Positions 10,641-22,365 of a stretch of 64,000 nt of DNA are shown here, in pieces (positions within the stretch are counted from its first letter, which is position 1; every line of letters starts with the position of its first letter). A program made the position numbers and the translations under genes. The notes beneath the pieces were generated by a model. The model was not told where the DNA came from and did no database searches. It saw nothing but the letters and a program-made list of their open reading frames with translations. The stretch is from Paguma larvata (Eukaryota > Chordata > Mammalia > Carnivora > Viverridae), in the NCBI GenBank assembly GCA_030068075.1, contig CM057841.1, positions 2,664,565-2,728,564 on the forward strand, written 5' to 3'.

Positions 10641-10841
10641 GGGGCGCCTGGGTGGCTCAGTCGGTTTCAGCTAAGGTCATGACCTCGCAGTCTGTGAGTT
10701 CGAGCCCCAAGTCGGGCTCTGTGCTGACAGCTCGGAGACTGGAGCCTGCTCCGGATTCTGTGTCTCCCTCTCTCTGCCCCTCCCCCTATCATGCTCTGTC
10801 TCTCTCTGTCTCAAAAATAAATAAATATTAAAAAAAAAAAA
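10641..10841 (+). mobile_element. CAN SINE
   Basis: Near-identical flanks AGATTTAGTTTATGTCA and AGATTTAGTTCATGTCA. Confidence 0.95.
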
Positions 10842-10859
10842 AGATTTAGTTCATGTCAG

Positions 10860-11735
10860 TAGTAGGAAGTTGGTTTATTTTTTTACTTTCTAGTTTCCTT
10901 TTTTTTTTTGGTCACGTCCCCAGCCATTACTTTATGTCCTGAACACCCAAATATCTCCAGTCCTCCAATCCTCCAATTTTTCTTTCATTTTTTTTTTCTT
11001 CTCACTCTACTAGGACAATGGAAATACCAAATATCACAAGCTCTTCCAAGGAAATTTTCAGGCCTTCTGCTTCCTTCCTAACCACTCTCTCCCGGTGCTT
11101 GTAGCATCTGTGAAGGAAGCAAAGGCGATCCCATTAACCACGTGCTTTGTCAGGAATCGTGAGATTCAAAGCCTGTGGGATTGTGCACTTGTTACTTGTC
11201 AGACCTGGCCTTGGTGCTCCCATGCAGGGAGATGCTCATAAGGCCATAAGGTTGGCACCCGTCCCACAAAGGTGTCCTCAGGTTGTGTGTGGGGCGTGTT
11301 GGGGTTCTGGCATCTCTGGCACCCTGAGCTTTAGAACAGGTGGCCTCAGGGCAGGCCAGAAGCCAACCGCTCCCCACTCTCCAATGTGTGCTCCCCACCA
11401 ACTAGCACCTCGCAGACAGCCGACATGCTCCTGGGGCAGACATGGCTCTAAGAGGATTGCAGTTTCCCACCCTCTCGTTCTCTTCCCTGCCAGAGACCAG
11501 CTCTCCAGCACATCCTGTGTTCCTCAACCGCTCGGCTGTGTTCTTACACAGCCAGCTAAGCTAAGCCATCCATAACTCCCCCGGCCCCAGAAGGAACAGC
11601 TGCTTTGACTTCCCCCTGTCTGTAAACATCACGTGATCAAATCATTCTACAGGAACCCTTCTGGGTGGCTTCCGTCACTCACATACCATCAATGAAATTC
11701 ATGCGTGTAGCGACCAGCACGCTGCCGAACCCAAG
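10860..11735. other. Unassigned single-copy-looking sequence
   Basis: No convincing exon or repeat. ORFs on both strands overlap and lack motifs. Confidence 0.4.
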
Positions 11736-11739
11736 AAAT

Positions 11740-11965
11740 CCTGCTGTGACACGGTGGTTCTCAACCAGGAGCCGGTTCCTCGCACCTGGGGACATGTGGC
11801 AGTGCCCAGAGACATTTTTGGCTGCTGCGCTGTGGGGGAGGCAGGTGCCACTGGCTTGCACCCAAGTGGATGCTGAGCAGCTCACAGTTCCCAGGTCAGA
11901 CCCCCTCCAGGAAGAGTTATCCAGCCCCAAGTGTCAATAGTGCCAGGTCGAGGGGCTCTGGGATA
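11740..11965 (+). mobile_element. hAT-Charlie-like nonautonomous DNA element remnant
   Basis: GTGGTTCTCAACCAGGAGCC start and AGTGTCAATAGTGCCAGGTC end. Confidence 0.6.
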
Positions 11966-12544
11966 GCCTGACAGACCGAATATGGACAGGAGCCAGAACA
12001 TATTGGAGAACTCTGACCCCAAACCAGGAAACCAAACCACAAGTTGTGTAGCCATCAGCTCAGAAGGGCTGGATCAGCTCAATGACCAAAGAGCTCCCCT
12101 AACCTTCGCCCGTGCCCTCACCTTCACCTCTGGACCAGCCAGACAACGCCAAATATGCCGCCGTTCCGAACCCCATAGGGTGTCCCTGCCTCTTGTGTCA
12201 ACGAGTCTCCAATCAAGTCATGCCCAGGGATTTCCTTCTTCCTTCTATAAAGCTGTTAGCTCCTGGCTTGACAAACTCAGATTATCAACAAGGGGCTGTT
12301 TTGTTACATCAAGAATAAATATTTGCCACTCTGGAGAAGTGTGGAGGTTCCTCAAAAAGTCAAAAATAGAATGACACTGCGACGCAGGAACTGCACTACT
12401 AGAAATTTATCCAAAGGATACAGGAGTTCTGATTTGAAGGGACACAGGCACCCCAATGTTTATAGCCGCATTATCAACAATAGCCAAAGTATGGAAAGAG
12501 CCCAAATGTCCATCGACAGATGAATGGATAAAAATGTAGTGTGT

Positions 12545-12547
<3 letters not shown>

Positions 12548-12580
<33 letters not shown>
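12548..12580. repeat. (CA)n microsatellite inside an L1 3' end
   Basis: About 16 uninterrupted CA units within the L1 3' UTR, just before its GAATGGAATACTAC motif. Confidence 0.95.
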
Positions 12581-12583
<3 letters not shown>

Positions 12584-12782
12584 TGGAATACTACCAACAA
12601 TGAAAAAGAATGAAATCTTGTCATTTGCAACTACGTGGATGGAACTGGAGGGTGTCATGCTCCGTGAAATGTCAGTCAAAGAAAGATATCACATGACCTC
12701 ACTCATGTGGAATCTGAGAAACTTTAACAGATGAACATAGGGAAAGGGAAGGAAAAACAAGATAAAAAGAGAGAGAGGCAGG

Positions 12783-12990
12783 GTCACCTGGGTGGCTCAG
12801 TTGGTTAAGCATCCCACTTCAGCTCGGGTCATGATCTCACCGTTCATGGGTTGGAGCCCTCCGTTTCCCTCTGTGCTGGCAGCTCGGAGCCTGGAGCCTG
12901 CTTTGGATTCTGTGTCTCCCTCTCTCTCTGCCCCTCCCCTGCTTGTGCTCTCTCTCAAAAATAATACACATTAAAAAAAAAACAAAACAA
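12783..12990 (+). mobile_element. CAN SINE inside L1
   Basis: TCACCTGGGTGGCTCAGTTG head and an A-rich tail. Confidence 0.92.
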
Positions 12991-13288
12991 GGAGGCAAAC
13001 CATAAGAGACTCAAATACAGAGAACAAACTGAGGGTCGAAGGGGATGGGGAAAGTGGGTGACGGGCATTAAGGAGGGTAATGGTTGGGATGAGCACTACG
13101 TAAGAAATGAATCACTAAATTCTACTACCGAAGCCAAGCAGACTACAGAGTATGTTAACTAACTAGAGAATTAAAAAAAAAAAAAAAGGATAAATGTTTG
13201 GATAAATATTTACTCATTCCCATTTGGGAGTGGTCTTCACTGATTTCTACAAACCTGATACCTAGGCCATTTTTTAAATTTCTCAAAA

Positions 13289-13403
13289 CGGGCATCTGGC
13301 TGGCTCCGTCGGTAGAGCATGTAAGCTTGATCTCCAGGTTGTGAGTTCAAGTCCCTACACTGGGTGCAGAGATTACTTAAAAAAAAAATTTTTTTTTAAT
13401 CTT
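13289..13403 (+). mobile_element. Short tRNA-Lys SINE
   Basis: Flanks share AATTTCTCAAAA. Confidence 0.88.
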
Positions 13404-13637
13404 AAAATAAATTTCTCAAAATACCTTGGCAGCATTCATTGTTGGGTCGGCATCCCAGCAACAACCACACAGCAGGGGCTACAGATGGACACCACCTAAT
13501 TCCTCCACTCCCCCCCTAGTTATCAGAGAGATACTTTTCGGCTTGCAAGAACATTTCCTCAACGATTATCACAAATAAAATAGTGATAGCTGAGGAAGAA
13601 GTAGAGTCAGTCCTTTCTTGGTCAGAATAAGGAACTC

Positions 13638-13742
13638 GGGTGCCAGGGTGGCTCAGTCAGAGAGCATGAGACTCTTAATCTCCAGGTCATGACTTCAAGT
13701 CCCAGGTTGGGTGTAGATATTAAATAAATAAACGTAAGAAAA
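13638..13742 (+). mobile_element. Short tRNA-Lys SINE
   Basis: GGTGCCAGGGTGGCTCAG head and GGTTGGGTGTAGATATTAAA end. Confidence 0.85.
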
Positions 13743-13859
13743 AGAACTCTATGTCCTTGTTTATTCCAACAATAAAAATTGAGTCCAGTTATTCTTTGGG
13801 AGGTATTTTTGTTTTCAGTTTCCTTTGGAGCCCAGAGTTTTGTTTTCAATTTATGATTA

Positions 13860-14043
13860 TTTTTTAATGATTATTTATTTTTGAGTGGAGGGAGAGGCAG
13901 AGAGAGAGACACAGAATCTGAAGCAGGCTCCAGGCTCTGAGCCGTCAGCACAGAGCCCGACGTGGGGCTCAAACTCACCAACCGTGAGAGCATGACCTGA
14001 GCTGAAGTCGGATGTTTAACTGACTGAGCGCCCCAGGCGCCCC
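13860..14043 (-). mobile_element. CAN SINE
   Basis: TAATGATTATTTATTTTTGAG tail; the head is altered to GAGCGCCCCAGGCGCCCC. Confidence 0.92.
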
Positions 14044-14800
14044 AGGACGGATTTTTTATATGCCCCTAAGTGCAGAATAGCCACTGATTGCCTGGGACCT
14101 CACTCCAGAGCGCAAGCTTTACGTGATCAGGAACTTGCTTGTGCTTCACGCCCCATCCCAGTTTGTAGAACAGAGCCTGTCACCAAGAAATATTTCAAAA
14201 TGTTCTCGAAAGAAACAAGAGGAGAGGGAGATTGGTTGATTCAGTGAGCAGTTTTCCAGCGCCTTGGGAGAAGAATCTTCACGTAGATCTAAGCCCCTCC
14301 CACCGCGTAAGGCCCACCGGGGCCCAAACCTCCCGATATGTATAAGAAACACCTGGGGAACTTGCAAAGCGCAGGTTGCAGGAACAGAGGAAGAGTCTAC
14401 CCCAGGACTGTATTTCAACGAGGGTCAAACCTCAAGAGAGGCACTAACGCTCGAGGGGTCCAGAGAGGTGCACGTCTTGAGAAGAGCTGGAGAACCCCCG
14501 GAGGAAGTCCCCAGGGTGAGCCGGAGGGGGGCGCTGGGGCACGGGGTGCTGAGAGCTGGAGCCCACCGGGCGCGTGCCAGACTAGGGACCCCGGGCGGGT
14601 TGGGGGGTTAACGAAGGACGCCGTTTGCAGCCCCGGGGGGGTGGGAACACTTGGAGGCCCCGAAGTTGGGCATGCATCCTGCCTTCTCCCCCGGCAAACG
14701 ACGGATGGGGGAGACGGCCTTCACTGCGGGGACCTGCTTGCCCTATTCTAGTGCGTGTTCAGATCGCCCCTCCGTATCCGCAGATGGAACGGCCAGCCGT
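14044..14800. other. GC-rich unassigned segment with MER5A-like traces
   Basis: GAAACACCTGGGGAACTTGC near 14345 looks MER5A-like. ORFs at 14264-14751 overlap in several frames and show no family motif. Confidence 0.35.
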
Positions 14801-14955
14801 TCAGCGCCACTCACTTTGCTTGTGGCTGAACTTCCGAAAAAATGGAACCACAGTACATGAACGTGTGTGTGTGTGTGTGTGTGTGTGACTGTGACTTTCA
14901 CGCGCCACTTCGCTGGTGAGATTCATTCATGTTAAAGTGAGCACAATATTTAAAG
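14800..14955 (-). mobile_element. Old L1 fragment with GT run
   Basis: AATGGAACCACAGTACATGAA followed by TTCATTCATGTT. Confidence 0.45.
14863..14887. repeat. (GT)n microsatellite
   Basis: About 12 GT units, in an old minus-strand L1 remnant. Confidence 0.95.
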
Positions 14956-14973
14956 TTTTTTTTAATGCTTATT

Positions 14974-15012
<39 letters not shown>

Positions 15013-15181
15013 ACACGCGAGTGGGGGAGGGCCAGAGGAAGAGGGAGACAAAGAATCCAAAGTAGGCTCCAGGCTCAGAGCTATCAGCACACAGCCGGAT
15101 ACTGGGCCCGAACCCAAAAACCATGAGATCATGACCTGAGCCGAAGTTGGACGTTTAACTGACTGAGCCACCAAAGTGACC
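14956..15181 (-). mobile_element. CAN SINE with GA expansion
   Basis: TTTAATGCTTATTTTTGAG tail; the head is diverged. Confidence 0.92.
14977..15012. repeat. (GA)n microsatellite in a minus-strand SINE
   Basis: About 17 GA units expanded from the CT-rich region of the SINE at 14956-15181. Confidence 0.9.
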
Positions 15182-15185
15182 CTAA

Positions 15186-15343
15186 AATTTTTTTTAATTT
15201 TTTTTAACGTTTATTTATTTTTGAGAGACTGAGACAGAGCATGAGAGGGGGAGGAGCAGAGAGAGAAGGAGACACAGAATCTGAAGCAGGCTCCAGGATC
15301 CGAGCTGTCCGCACAGAGCCGGAGGTGGGGCTTGAACCCACAA
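15186..15343 (-). mobile_element. CAN SINE lacking its head
   Basis: The body stops after GTGGGGCTTGAACCCAC. Confidence 0.9.
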
Positions 15344-15355
15344 GAGCCTTTGGTA

Positions 15356-15460
15356 GGGGCACCTGGCTGGTTCAGTCGGTGGAGCATGTGACTTGTGATC
15401 TCAGGGGTCGTGAGGTGGAACGCCAGGTTGGGTGTAGAGTTTACTTTAAAAAAAAAGAAA
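15356..15460 (+). mobile_element. Short tRNA-Lys SINE
   Basis: GGGGCACCTGGCTGGTTCAG head, A9 tail. Confidence 0.88.
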
Positions 15461-15466
15461 TTTAAC

Positions 15467-15576
15467 GGGCTCATGGGTGGTTCAGTTGGTTAAGCATCCA
15501 GGGCTTGATCTCAGGGTTGTGAGTTCAAGCACAATATTAGGCTCCACTCTGGGTGTGAAACCTACTTTAAAAAAAA
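15467..15576 (+). mobile_element. Short tRNA-Lys SINE
   Basis: GGGCTCATGGGTGGTTCAG head and TGGGTGTGAAACCTACTTT end. Confidence 0.82.
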
Positions 15577-15579
15577 TTG

Positions 15580-15766
15580 GGGGGCTCAGGTCATGCTCTC
15601 ACTGCTCGGCGTGGGTTCAAGTCCCGGGTCAGGCTCTGTGCTGATGGCTGAGAGCCTGGAGCCTGGAGCCTGCTTCAGATTCTGTGTCTCCCTCTCTGCC
15701 CCTCCCTGCTTGTGCTGTCTGTCTCTCTCTCTCTTAAAAATAAATATTAAAAAATTTTTAATTAAA
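15580..15766 (+). mobile_element. CAN SINE, 5'-truncated
   Basis: Begins at GGGGCTCAGGTCATG; AAATATTAAAAAATTTT tail. Confidence 0.88.
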
Positions 15767-15780
15767 ACCTTTAAAAGGTT

Positions 15781-16010
15781 GGGGCGCCTGGGTGGCTCAG
15801 TTGGTTAAGCGGCTGACTTCAGCTCAGGTCATGATCTCACTGTCTGTGAGTTCGAGCCCCGCATCGGGCTCTGTGCTGATGGTTCGGAGCCTGGAGCCTG
15901 CTTCGGACTCTCTATCTCCCTCTCTATCTGCCCTTCCCCTGCTCATACTCTGTCTCTATGTCTCTCAAAAAATAAAATAAAAAACGCTAAAATAAAGATT
16001 TAAAAAAAAA
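15781..16010 (+). mobile_element. Full-length felid CAN SINE
   Basis: Perfect 16-bp flanking repeat AAAACCTTTAAAAGGT. Confidence 0.96.
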
Positions 16011-16416
16011 AAAAACCTTTAAAAGGTAAAAAGAAAGCCCTTGGTAAACCTAATACCAGGTAATATTCAAATTTCTCTGATGGTCTCCAAAGCACCTTCT
16101 TAGAACTGTTGTTTAAATCGACACCCAAGTAATATTGAGTCAGGGCTTAGAAATGAATGGAAACAGAGTCAATCATTCCTTCCGCAATTACCGAATAGAT
16201 AGCTCCTGCCCTAAGAACTTGTCCTCATCATTTATCACTAATAGAATAGTGATGATGAGGCAATAGGAGTCATACAGGAATTATGTCTGTCACAAAGTAA
16301 GCTTTCAAGGAGTATTCTAGAAAAGAAAAAGAAGAATGGTTTCCTAGTGTCCTCAGAATGGAGCCCCCCCCCTTTTTTTTTTTACATCAAATCCTGCTCC
16401 ATCCCTTTCTACCACT

Positions 16417-16597
16417 TTTTTTTTTAACTTTATTTATTGATTTATTGAGAGAGAGAGAATCCCAACCAGGCTCCACACTGTCAGCGCAGAGTCCGACACA
16501 GGGTGACTTGGGGCTCCATCTCAGGAGCTGTGAGATAATGACCTGAGCTGAAATCAAGAGGTGTACACTTAACCGACTGAGCCACACAGGTGTCCCC
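16417..16597 (-). mobile_element. CAN SINE
   Basis: Flanks share CCCTTTCTACCAC. Confidence 0.93.
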
Positions 16598-16599
16598 CT

Positions 16600-17489
16600 T
16601 TCTACCACCTTCTATCCAGTGTTTCCCAAACACGGACACTCAACAGGTGATGGGAACTACCAGAGGTACTTGTGAGTAAGCAGGCACACATGTTTTCAGT
16701 GAGTTTCACAACTACACCAAAGCTCCGTCTAGCCTGAACAGCCCCATCCAATCTTTTCTTATTGTGCCAAAGTCTCTCCTTCACCCACTGTCCCCTCCTT
16801 TCAGTGGAAACAGTGGCTCCTGAGGGACCTTCCTTCACTATTCTATGTAGATGGTCTCCCCATTTCCAGACCTAACCCTCATTTCCCTGATAGCACCTGC
16901 CGCCAGCAATTATGTCCACAGCCTGTTCCCTGGGCCATTTGTCTCTCACATCAAGACTGGGTCCGCAGGCTCAGGGAGCGAGCCTGTGGGTTCTGGGGGT
17001 GTCTCCGAGCCAGACCACAAAGCTGTACTTGGTGAAACAATCGGGGGTCCTGGAGGAGCACTGAGTAGGGAGGAAGGGGCGTGCCTGAGCTGAGGACTGT
17101 ACTCAAACAGGGGTGAGACTGCCCAAGACGAGCTCTTGATGGAACAGGGGAAGAGACGAAATTCCCAGAGCCATGCTACCCGGGTGAACCGGACTGGGGA
17201 GGACTGAGGATGGACAGAAGTCGGAGGGCTAGGCCAGACCAAGTAGGCGTGGACCCTGAACCTGGGGCTGGCGGACTCAGTCCTGGGTACCTTAGCTGCC
17301 CAGCAGACAAGTGCACTCTTAGAGTGAGCAGTCCCTGTGTCTGCATCTGGCACCCCAAAGCTAGGGTTTCAGCCCTCTTTCCCTGACTTCTCGCCCCATA
17401 AACGGGAAGAATGATCCCCCCGGAGGACTGATTTTGAGCAGCTTTCTCTGGGCCGACACTGGAAGGATAACGCAGTCTCCCTGAGAAGC
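16600..17489. other. Unassigned segment
   Basis: A possible MER5A-like trace near 16960-17130. No exon recognised; overlapping ORFs on both strands are motif-free. Confidence 0.35.
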
Positions 17490-17605
17490 CGTTATTAACA
17501 TCCCCACACTAAGAGGGGAAGCGGAGATCCGGAAAGTGACGTTTATTCACGGATTCCGAACTGGGGGGTGCTGGATGCGTGGGCTCCGTCCACGCTGCCC
17601 CTTAA
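17490..17605 (-). mobile_element. MIR remnant
   Basis: TTATTAACATCCCCACAC and GGGGAAGCGGAGATCCGGA are reversed MIR core. Confidence 0.45.
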
Positions 17606-17930
17606 AAGGAGCCACAAAGCCAACAGCCCCTCTGTCCCACAGGCCGCTCTCATGCCACCCAGTCTGTGAGGACACTTCCCACCCGAAGTCTACTGTGGGG
17701 GCTCCACTGACACCTCGGATTCGGTGGATCCCAGAGCAACACCAGCATCAAAGCCCTCGCATCCTTCTAGTGAGTACCAGCTGCCCTGGCCTCTGTTCGC
17801 CCCTCTCCTGTCGGTGGGCTCAAACCGCTAACCTTGAGGGTGTTGAGCCTGAGTTGATAAAACATAGAGCCAGGCAGTAAATAAGCTTTCTCTTCTGTCC
17901 CTTTCTGCCCTCCCTACTCCTCTGCCTCCC

Positions 17931-18290
17931 CTGAACCCTCCCCCAGCCTCCACCCTAATCTCCTGCCTACCACACCCTCATCTCCATTCCCACCCTCCCC
18001 TGCAGCCTCCTCTTCCCACCCCACCCCCCCTCACCTGTCCCTCCCCCCACTGACCTGAACCCTCCCCCAGCCTCCACCCTAATCTCCTGCCTACCACACC
18101 CTCATCTCCATTCTCACCCTCCCCCCCCCAGCCTCCTCTTCCCACCCCCACCCCTGGGCTCACCTGTCCTTCCCCCCATTGCCCTGAACCCTTCCCCAAA
18201 CTCCACCCTCACTTCCATACCTACCCTACCCTCAACTTTTGTCCCTTCAAGCCTCCTCTCTACCCCGCACCCCTGCCCTCCCTCCTCCTC
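17931..18290. repeat. CT-rich minisatellite, three copies of a 124-129 bp unit
   Basis: Copies begin at 17931, 18055 and 18184 with CTGAACCCT. The first two are very similar (shared ACCCTAATCTCCTGCCTACC); the third is degenerate. One strand is almost pure pyrimidine. Confidence 0.9.
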
Positions 18291-18990
18291 CTCCTCTTCT
18301 AAACCTTTACAAACTGTAAAAACCTGTCTTTGCTCACGGGCCACAGACAGGCCAAGCAGAGAATTTGCCAACCTTTGGTCTAGACTCTGGGTGACCCACA
18401 GTCTGTTTGCACCTAAGTGGTTTTCCAAATGCAGCATCTTCTGTGCTAAAACCAAGAAGCACCCCACCCTCGCCCCCGGCAAATTGGGAGGAGTTGATTA
18501 TCCTATCTAGAAGAGTTGAGGACACTTATCTTCCAGAAGGGCAGGCTAACAAAGTATAAAGGAGATTGGGAAGGAATAATCTTGTTATGGAACTTCTCTT
18601 CCTCAACTTCCTAATCTGAAACTGGGGAACAGGAATGGTGGGAGCGTATGAATTTGTTGTAGGAGTTTAAAGGCAGGGAAATGGGAGGGGGTAGGATGGT
18701 GCCTAGATGTGGGAGGAGTCCAAGCCCACTAGGTAGTAGTAAGTATGCCTCTTCCTCTGTTGGAATCGGTGGCAAACAGGCTATATGGTTTGGGCAAGGG
18801 TCCACTCCACTCCAGCGTACCCAGAGAAAAGTGCTAGTGCTGAGGCAAACACCCCATTTGTGCCTGGTTTAGGGTCTCCTAGTCTCTGACCCCAGGAGGA
18901 AGGGAAGGCTGACCATGGACCCAATTTCTTGGTTGGCTGTTTCTCTCCTTCCTATGACTCAATACTTAACAAATTCCCAACTTAAGGAAC
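18291..18990. other. Unassigned segment with a small hAT-like trace
   Basis: ACGGGCCACAGACAGGCCA near 18340-18410 resembles a Charlie-type element. Nothing else recognised. Confidence 0.35.
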
Positions 18991-18994
18991 TGTC

Positions 18995-19680
18995 TGTGTT
19001 TCCCCCAGCTTTAAGGAGGTCTAATTGACAAATTACAATTGCATATATTTAAGGTGTAAGACATGTTTTGATAGGTGTATACATTGTGAAATGATCGGGC
19101 TCATTATCCCATCCATGTGGGGCGCCTGGGTGGCTCAGTGGGTGAGGCATCCAACTCTTGATTTTGGCTCAGGTCATGATCTCGTGGTTTGATCTCCTGG
19201 CTCGTGGGATCAAGCCACATCAGGCTCTGTGCGGATAGCATGGAGCCTGCTTGGGACTCTCTCCCTCTCTTGGCCCTTCCCCTCCAAGCCTGTGTGTGTG
19301 CTCTCCCTCAAAAATAAACAAAAAGCCACCCATCACCTCACATAGTTTCCCTTCGGATCTACTTTCTTTGCAAATCTCAGTTATACAGTAAGTACAGTCA
19401 CCATGCTGTATCTTAGATGTCCAGGACTTAGGCATCCTATAGCTAAGTCTGTACCCTTTGACCAACATCTCATTGGCCCATTTTTCCCACGCCCACCGCC
19501 CACCCCTGGCCACCCCCATTCTCTCTGGTTCCACAAATTCCACATTTTTAGATTCCACATACAAGCAAGGTCATACAGTATGTCTCTCTCTGGTTTCTCT
19601 TACTCAGCATAATACCCTCCAAGATTATTCACGTTTTCACAAATGGCGGGATTTCTGTCTTTCTGGTGGCTGAATAATAG
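18995..19680 (-). mobile_element. Old L1 3' region, split by a SINE
   Basis: TAAGGTGTAAGACATGTTTTG, CAGTCACCATGCTGTATCTTA and CATAATACCCTCCAAGATT. Confidence 0.75.
19119..19325 (+). mobile_element. CAN SINE, older subtype
   Basis: Has an extra segment TGGTTTGATCTCCTGGCTCG in the body. Confidence 0.9.
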
Positions 19681-19888
19681 ATTTTTTTAGTTTTTTTAAT
19701 GTTTATTTTTGAGAGACAGACACAGTATGCATGGAGAGAGGCAGAGAGAGAGGGAGACACAGAATCGGAAGCAGGCTCCAGCCTCAGAGCTGTCAGCACA
19801 GAGCTCCACACAGGGCTGTAACCCGAACTGGGAGATCATGACCTGAGCCGAAGTCGGCCACTCAAACACCTGAGCCACTAGGCGCCCC
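19681..19888 (-). mobile_element. CAN SINE
   Basis: Similar flanks GGTGGCTGAATAATA and CGTGGCCGAATATTA. Confidence 0.93.
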
Positions 19889-20439
19889 TCGTGGCCGAAT
19901 ATTATTTAAAGAACTGATAATACAACTAAGGGTTGCAGACGCTTTTTCATCCAGCCCGATTCTTTTTCCTATAACTGTGCCCAGAAACACCACTGGTGAA
20001 CCCACAGGGCTCCTACACCAATCCCGTCCCGTTAAACTCGGAGTCAGGATGCCTAGGCTCAAACCATGTCCCTAACCGTGCCGCCTCTTAAGGAAAGACT
20101 TCCCAGTCCCCAACCACGCCTCCACCTCCCTGAGCCCCGCCGGTCTGTTTACCTTGCCGTGGCCCATCCCCTTCCCGTGCCTCCTCTCTGGAACCTGAGT
20201 AACAGCTGCAGGAGTTAGGAACAAGGCCCCTAACTGGATCCAGAGAAAGAGGTGGAAACTCTGCCTTTTTTTTTTTTTTTTGGAAACCAGCTTCTGCCCT
20301 GGGAAAAACAGGCACCGTCCTGAGGACGCTTTTCATGTTCACTCACGCTGATTCGTATGCCGTCTTCTCCCCAAACTTGGTCTAAGGACCGAAGGAAGGG
20401 CCAGGGCAGGAAACTCTGCCACATCACAGCCAGGAGGAC

Positions 20440-21190
20440 ACCCTAACCAGTCTCTGATGTGTGTCCCTACGTCTCCGAGGTCCCCGTGGCTTACCTGCGA
20501 AGCAGGGCCCTCCGCAGGCTCTGCACCTCACTGCGACGTCCGCAGGGCCAGGGTCCTCATGCTTCAGCACCCCCGTCCGGCATCTCTTCGCCCCTGCACA
20601 AGCCTCCGACGCCAGCCTCCTCCACGGTCCGCTCACCTGCCCAGCGCCAGGCTCCTCACCGGGCTCTGCGCCACCTTGCGCCCGCATCCTGGCATCCTGG
20701 CAATGAACGCCTCCCGTCGGTCCTGGCGCGACAGTCCTCAGCGCAGGTCCCGCCCATCTCCACCCCCACACACGCCCCACGCCGTGTCGCCCGTCTCCAC
20801 GCCCCCGGACGCCCCCCCACCCCACCGCGTGCGTCTCCCCGCCCCGGAAGCCCCGATGGCGCCTGCAGCACTGAGCTTGTTTCCAGCGCAGCGCCCCCAG
20901 CGACGCCTTGTCGGCTCCCGCAGTGGCCTGGGGCAGTCACCAAGCGTACATTCTCAGTGGCACTCGTGACGCCCCCCAAATACTCCCCTCGCCAAATCCC
21001 TGCGTCTGCTCCGCCTCAGGCCTGCGCACCCTGGCCTCCGGGTCTCCGGGCCCCGACTCCCCGGACACACCAACCCCTGGGCAGCCCCCTCTCTGAGCCC
21101 TGGAACCCAGAGCTTCGCGAGAGGTCGGAACTTGTGCGATTGGAATTCGGCACAATTCAGTTCCTTCCGCTCACGCGTTCCGGCCTCTAG
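20440..21190. promoter_or_regulatory. CpG-rich block, possible CpG island
   Basis: Dense CG dinucleotides, CCCCGCCCC and GGAAG motifs and no repeat. Two good minus-strand donors are present: GGGCAG|GTGAGC ending at 20637 and TTCGCAG|GTAAGC ending at 20495. A proline/arginine-rich + strand ORF (20459-21190) looks like a composition artefact. A minus-strand 5' exon is possible. Confidence 0.45.
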
Positions 21191-21925
21191 GCCTGAATGG
21201 GGTATGTTTTGCACTCTGCCCTCGGGCTCTCTCCAAACCCCGCTAATCGAGGGGGGCCCATGCACCTCTGCCTTGATGCCCGCCCCTACTCGGAGCTCTG
21301 CATCCTGCAGCTCTCCATCCAACCAGGAATTCCAGAACCCCTAGGGTGCCCTAGACCTCATGAACAGTGGGGTCAGAGCCCCAACCACCGCTAGCCCGGA
21401 CAGAAGGTACCCCCTCCTGTTTACTCCCCGGTTTTTTGCCTGCCCCACGTGCATGTTCATCGTTTATTCTAACGCAACACGGCCTTGCCTCCAGGGCCTC
21501 TCCCCAAAAAGGCCGTTTGAGTGAGGTCAGTGAGCTATGGTGGCTTGGGTTATCTGTAACTGAGCAATGCCTGCGTTGAACAGTTCTGCGTAAATCACCG
21601 TGTCCGCCAGACCCTCTGTGGGACCCCAGAATGTGCCTCCGCACAGCGTAGTAGGGCATCGCTTACACACCCAGACACGCCCAGGAACTCAAGTGTGGAT
21701 CGCCCACCACCGGGCTTGGGGCCACGCTCTTTGCTCCCCGAAATGCCCACCTATTCCTGATTCCATCTCTATTGTTTTATTATTTTCTTGTGCGTTTTTA
21801 TCCCCATCCTCTTTTTTTTTTTCACACCGCAGACCATTCTTCCAATTTCCAAGAACTACTTGTATGAGCACTTTTATTCATTTTTAGTAATTGTTCTCTA
21901 AGATGTTATCTTGGGAGCATACTTT
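21191..21925. other. Unassigned segment next to the CpG block
   Basis: Moderately GC-rich, becoming T-rich after 21770. No exon or repeat recognised. Confidence 0.35.
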
Positions 21926-21927
21926 TT

Positions 21928-22121
21928 TGTTTTTTAAGTTTATTTATTGATTTTGAAAGAGAGTGGGGCAGGGGTGGAGGGGGGAGGCGGGGAGAACCCC
22001 AAGTAGACTCCATGCTATCAGCACAGAGCCAGACTTGCAGCTTGACCTTCTGATTGGTGAGATCATGACCCGAGCAGAAACCAAGAGTCAATCGCTTAAC
22101 TGACTGAGCCACCCAGGCACC
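21928..22121 (-). mobile_element. CAN SINE
   Basis: Flanks CTTGGGAGCATA and CCTGGGAGCGTA. Confidence 0.92.
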
Positions 22122-22365
22122 CTGGGAGCGTAGGTTTTTAATGTGAATAACTGAAATGGTGTTTTAGGTCCCATTGCTTATTGTTGCTATACCACGTTTA
22201 TAAAACTGTGTAAGGGAGTGTCCCTTTGCTTCCTGGGAGGATTTGTAAGGAGTTCCCCCCACCCCTCGTCTCAGTGAGGAGGGAAATTTCTTCCCCTACC
22301 CATTTCCAGGACACTGGTGGCTTGGTTGGGTTTTAAACATGTAATTAATTTGAAAAAGTCCTTAT

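Larger units (their letters stand above)
12318..13185 (+). mobile_element. L1 3' end, split by a SINE
   Basis: TGGAGGTTCCTCAAAAAGTC, the CA run, AACTACGTGGATGGAACTGG and a poly-A end at about 13185. Confidence 0.9.

Noticed and set aside
20459..21190. 243-codon plus-strand ORF
   Set aside because: Proline/arginine/serine-rich low-complexity product with equally open overlapping frames; explained by CpG-rich composition lacking stops.
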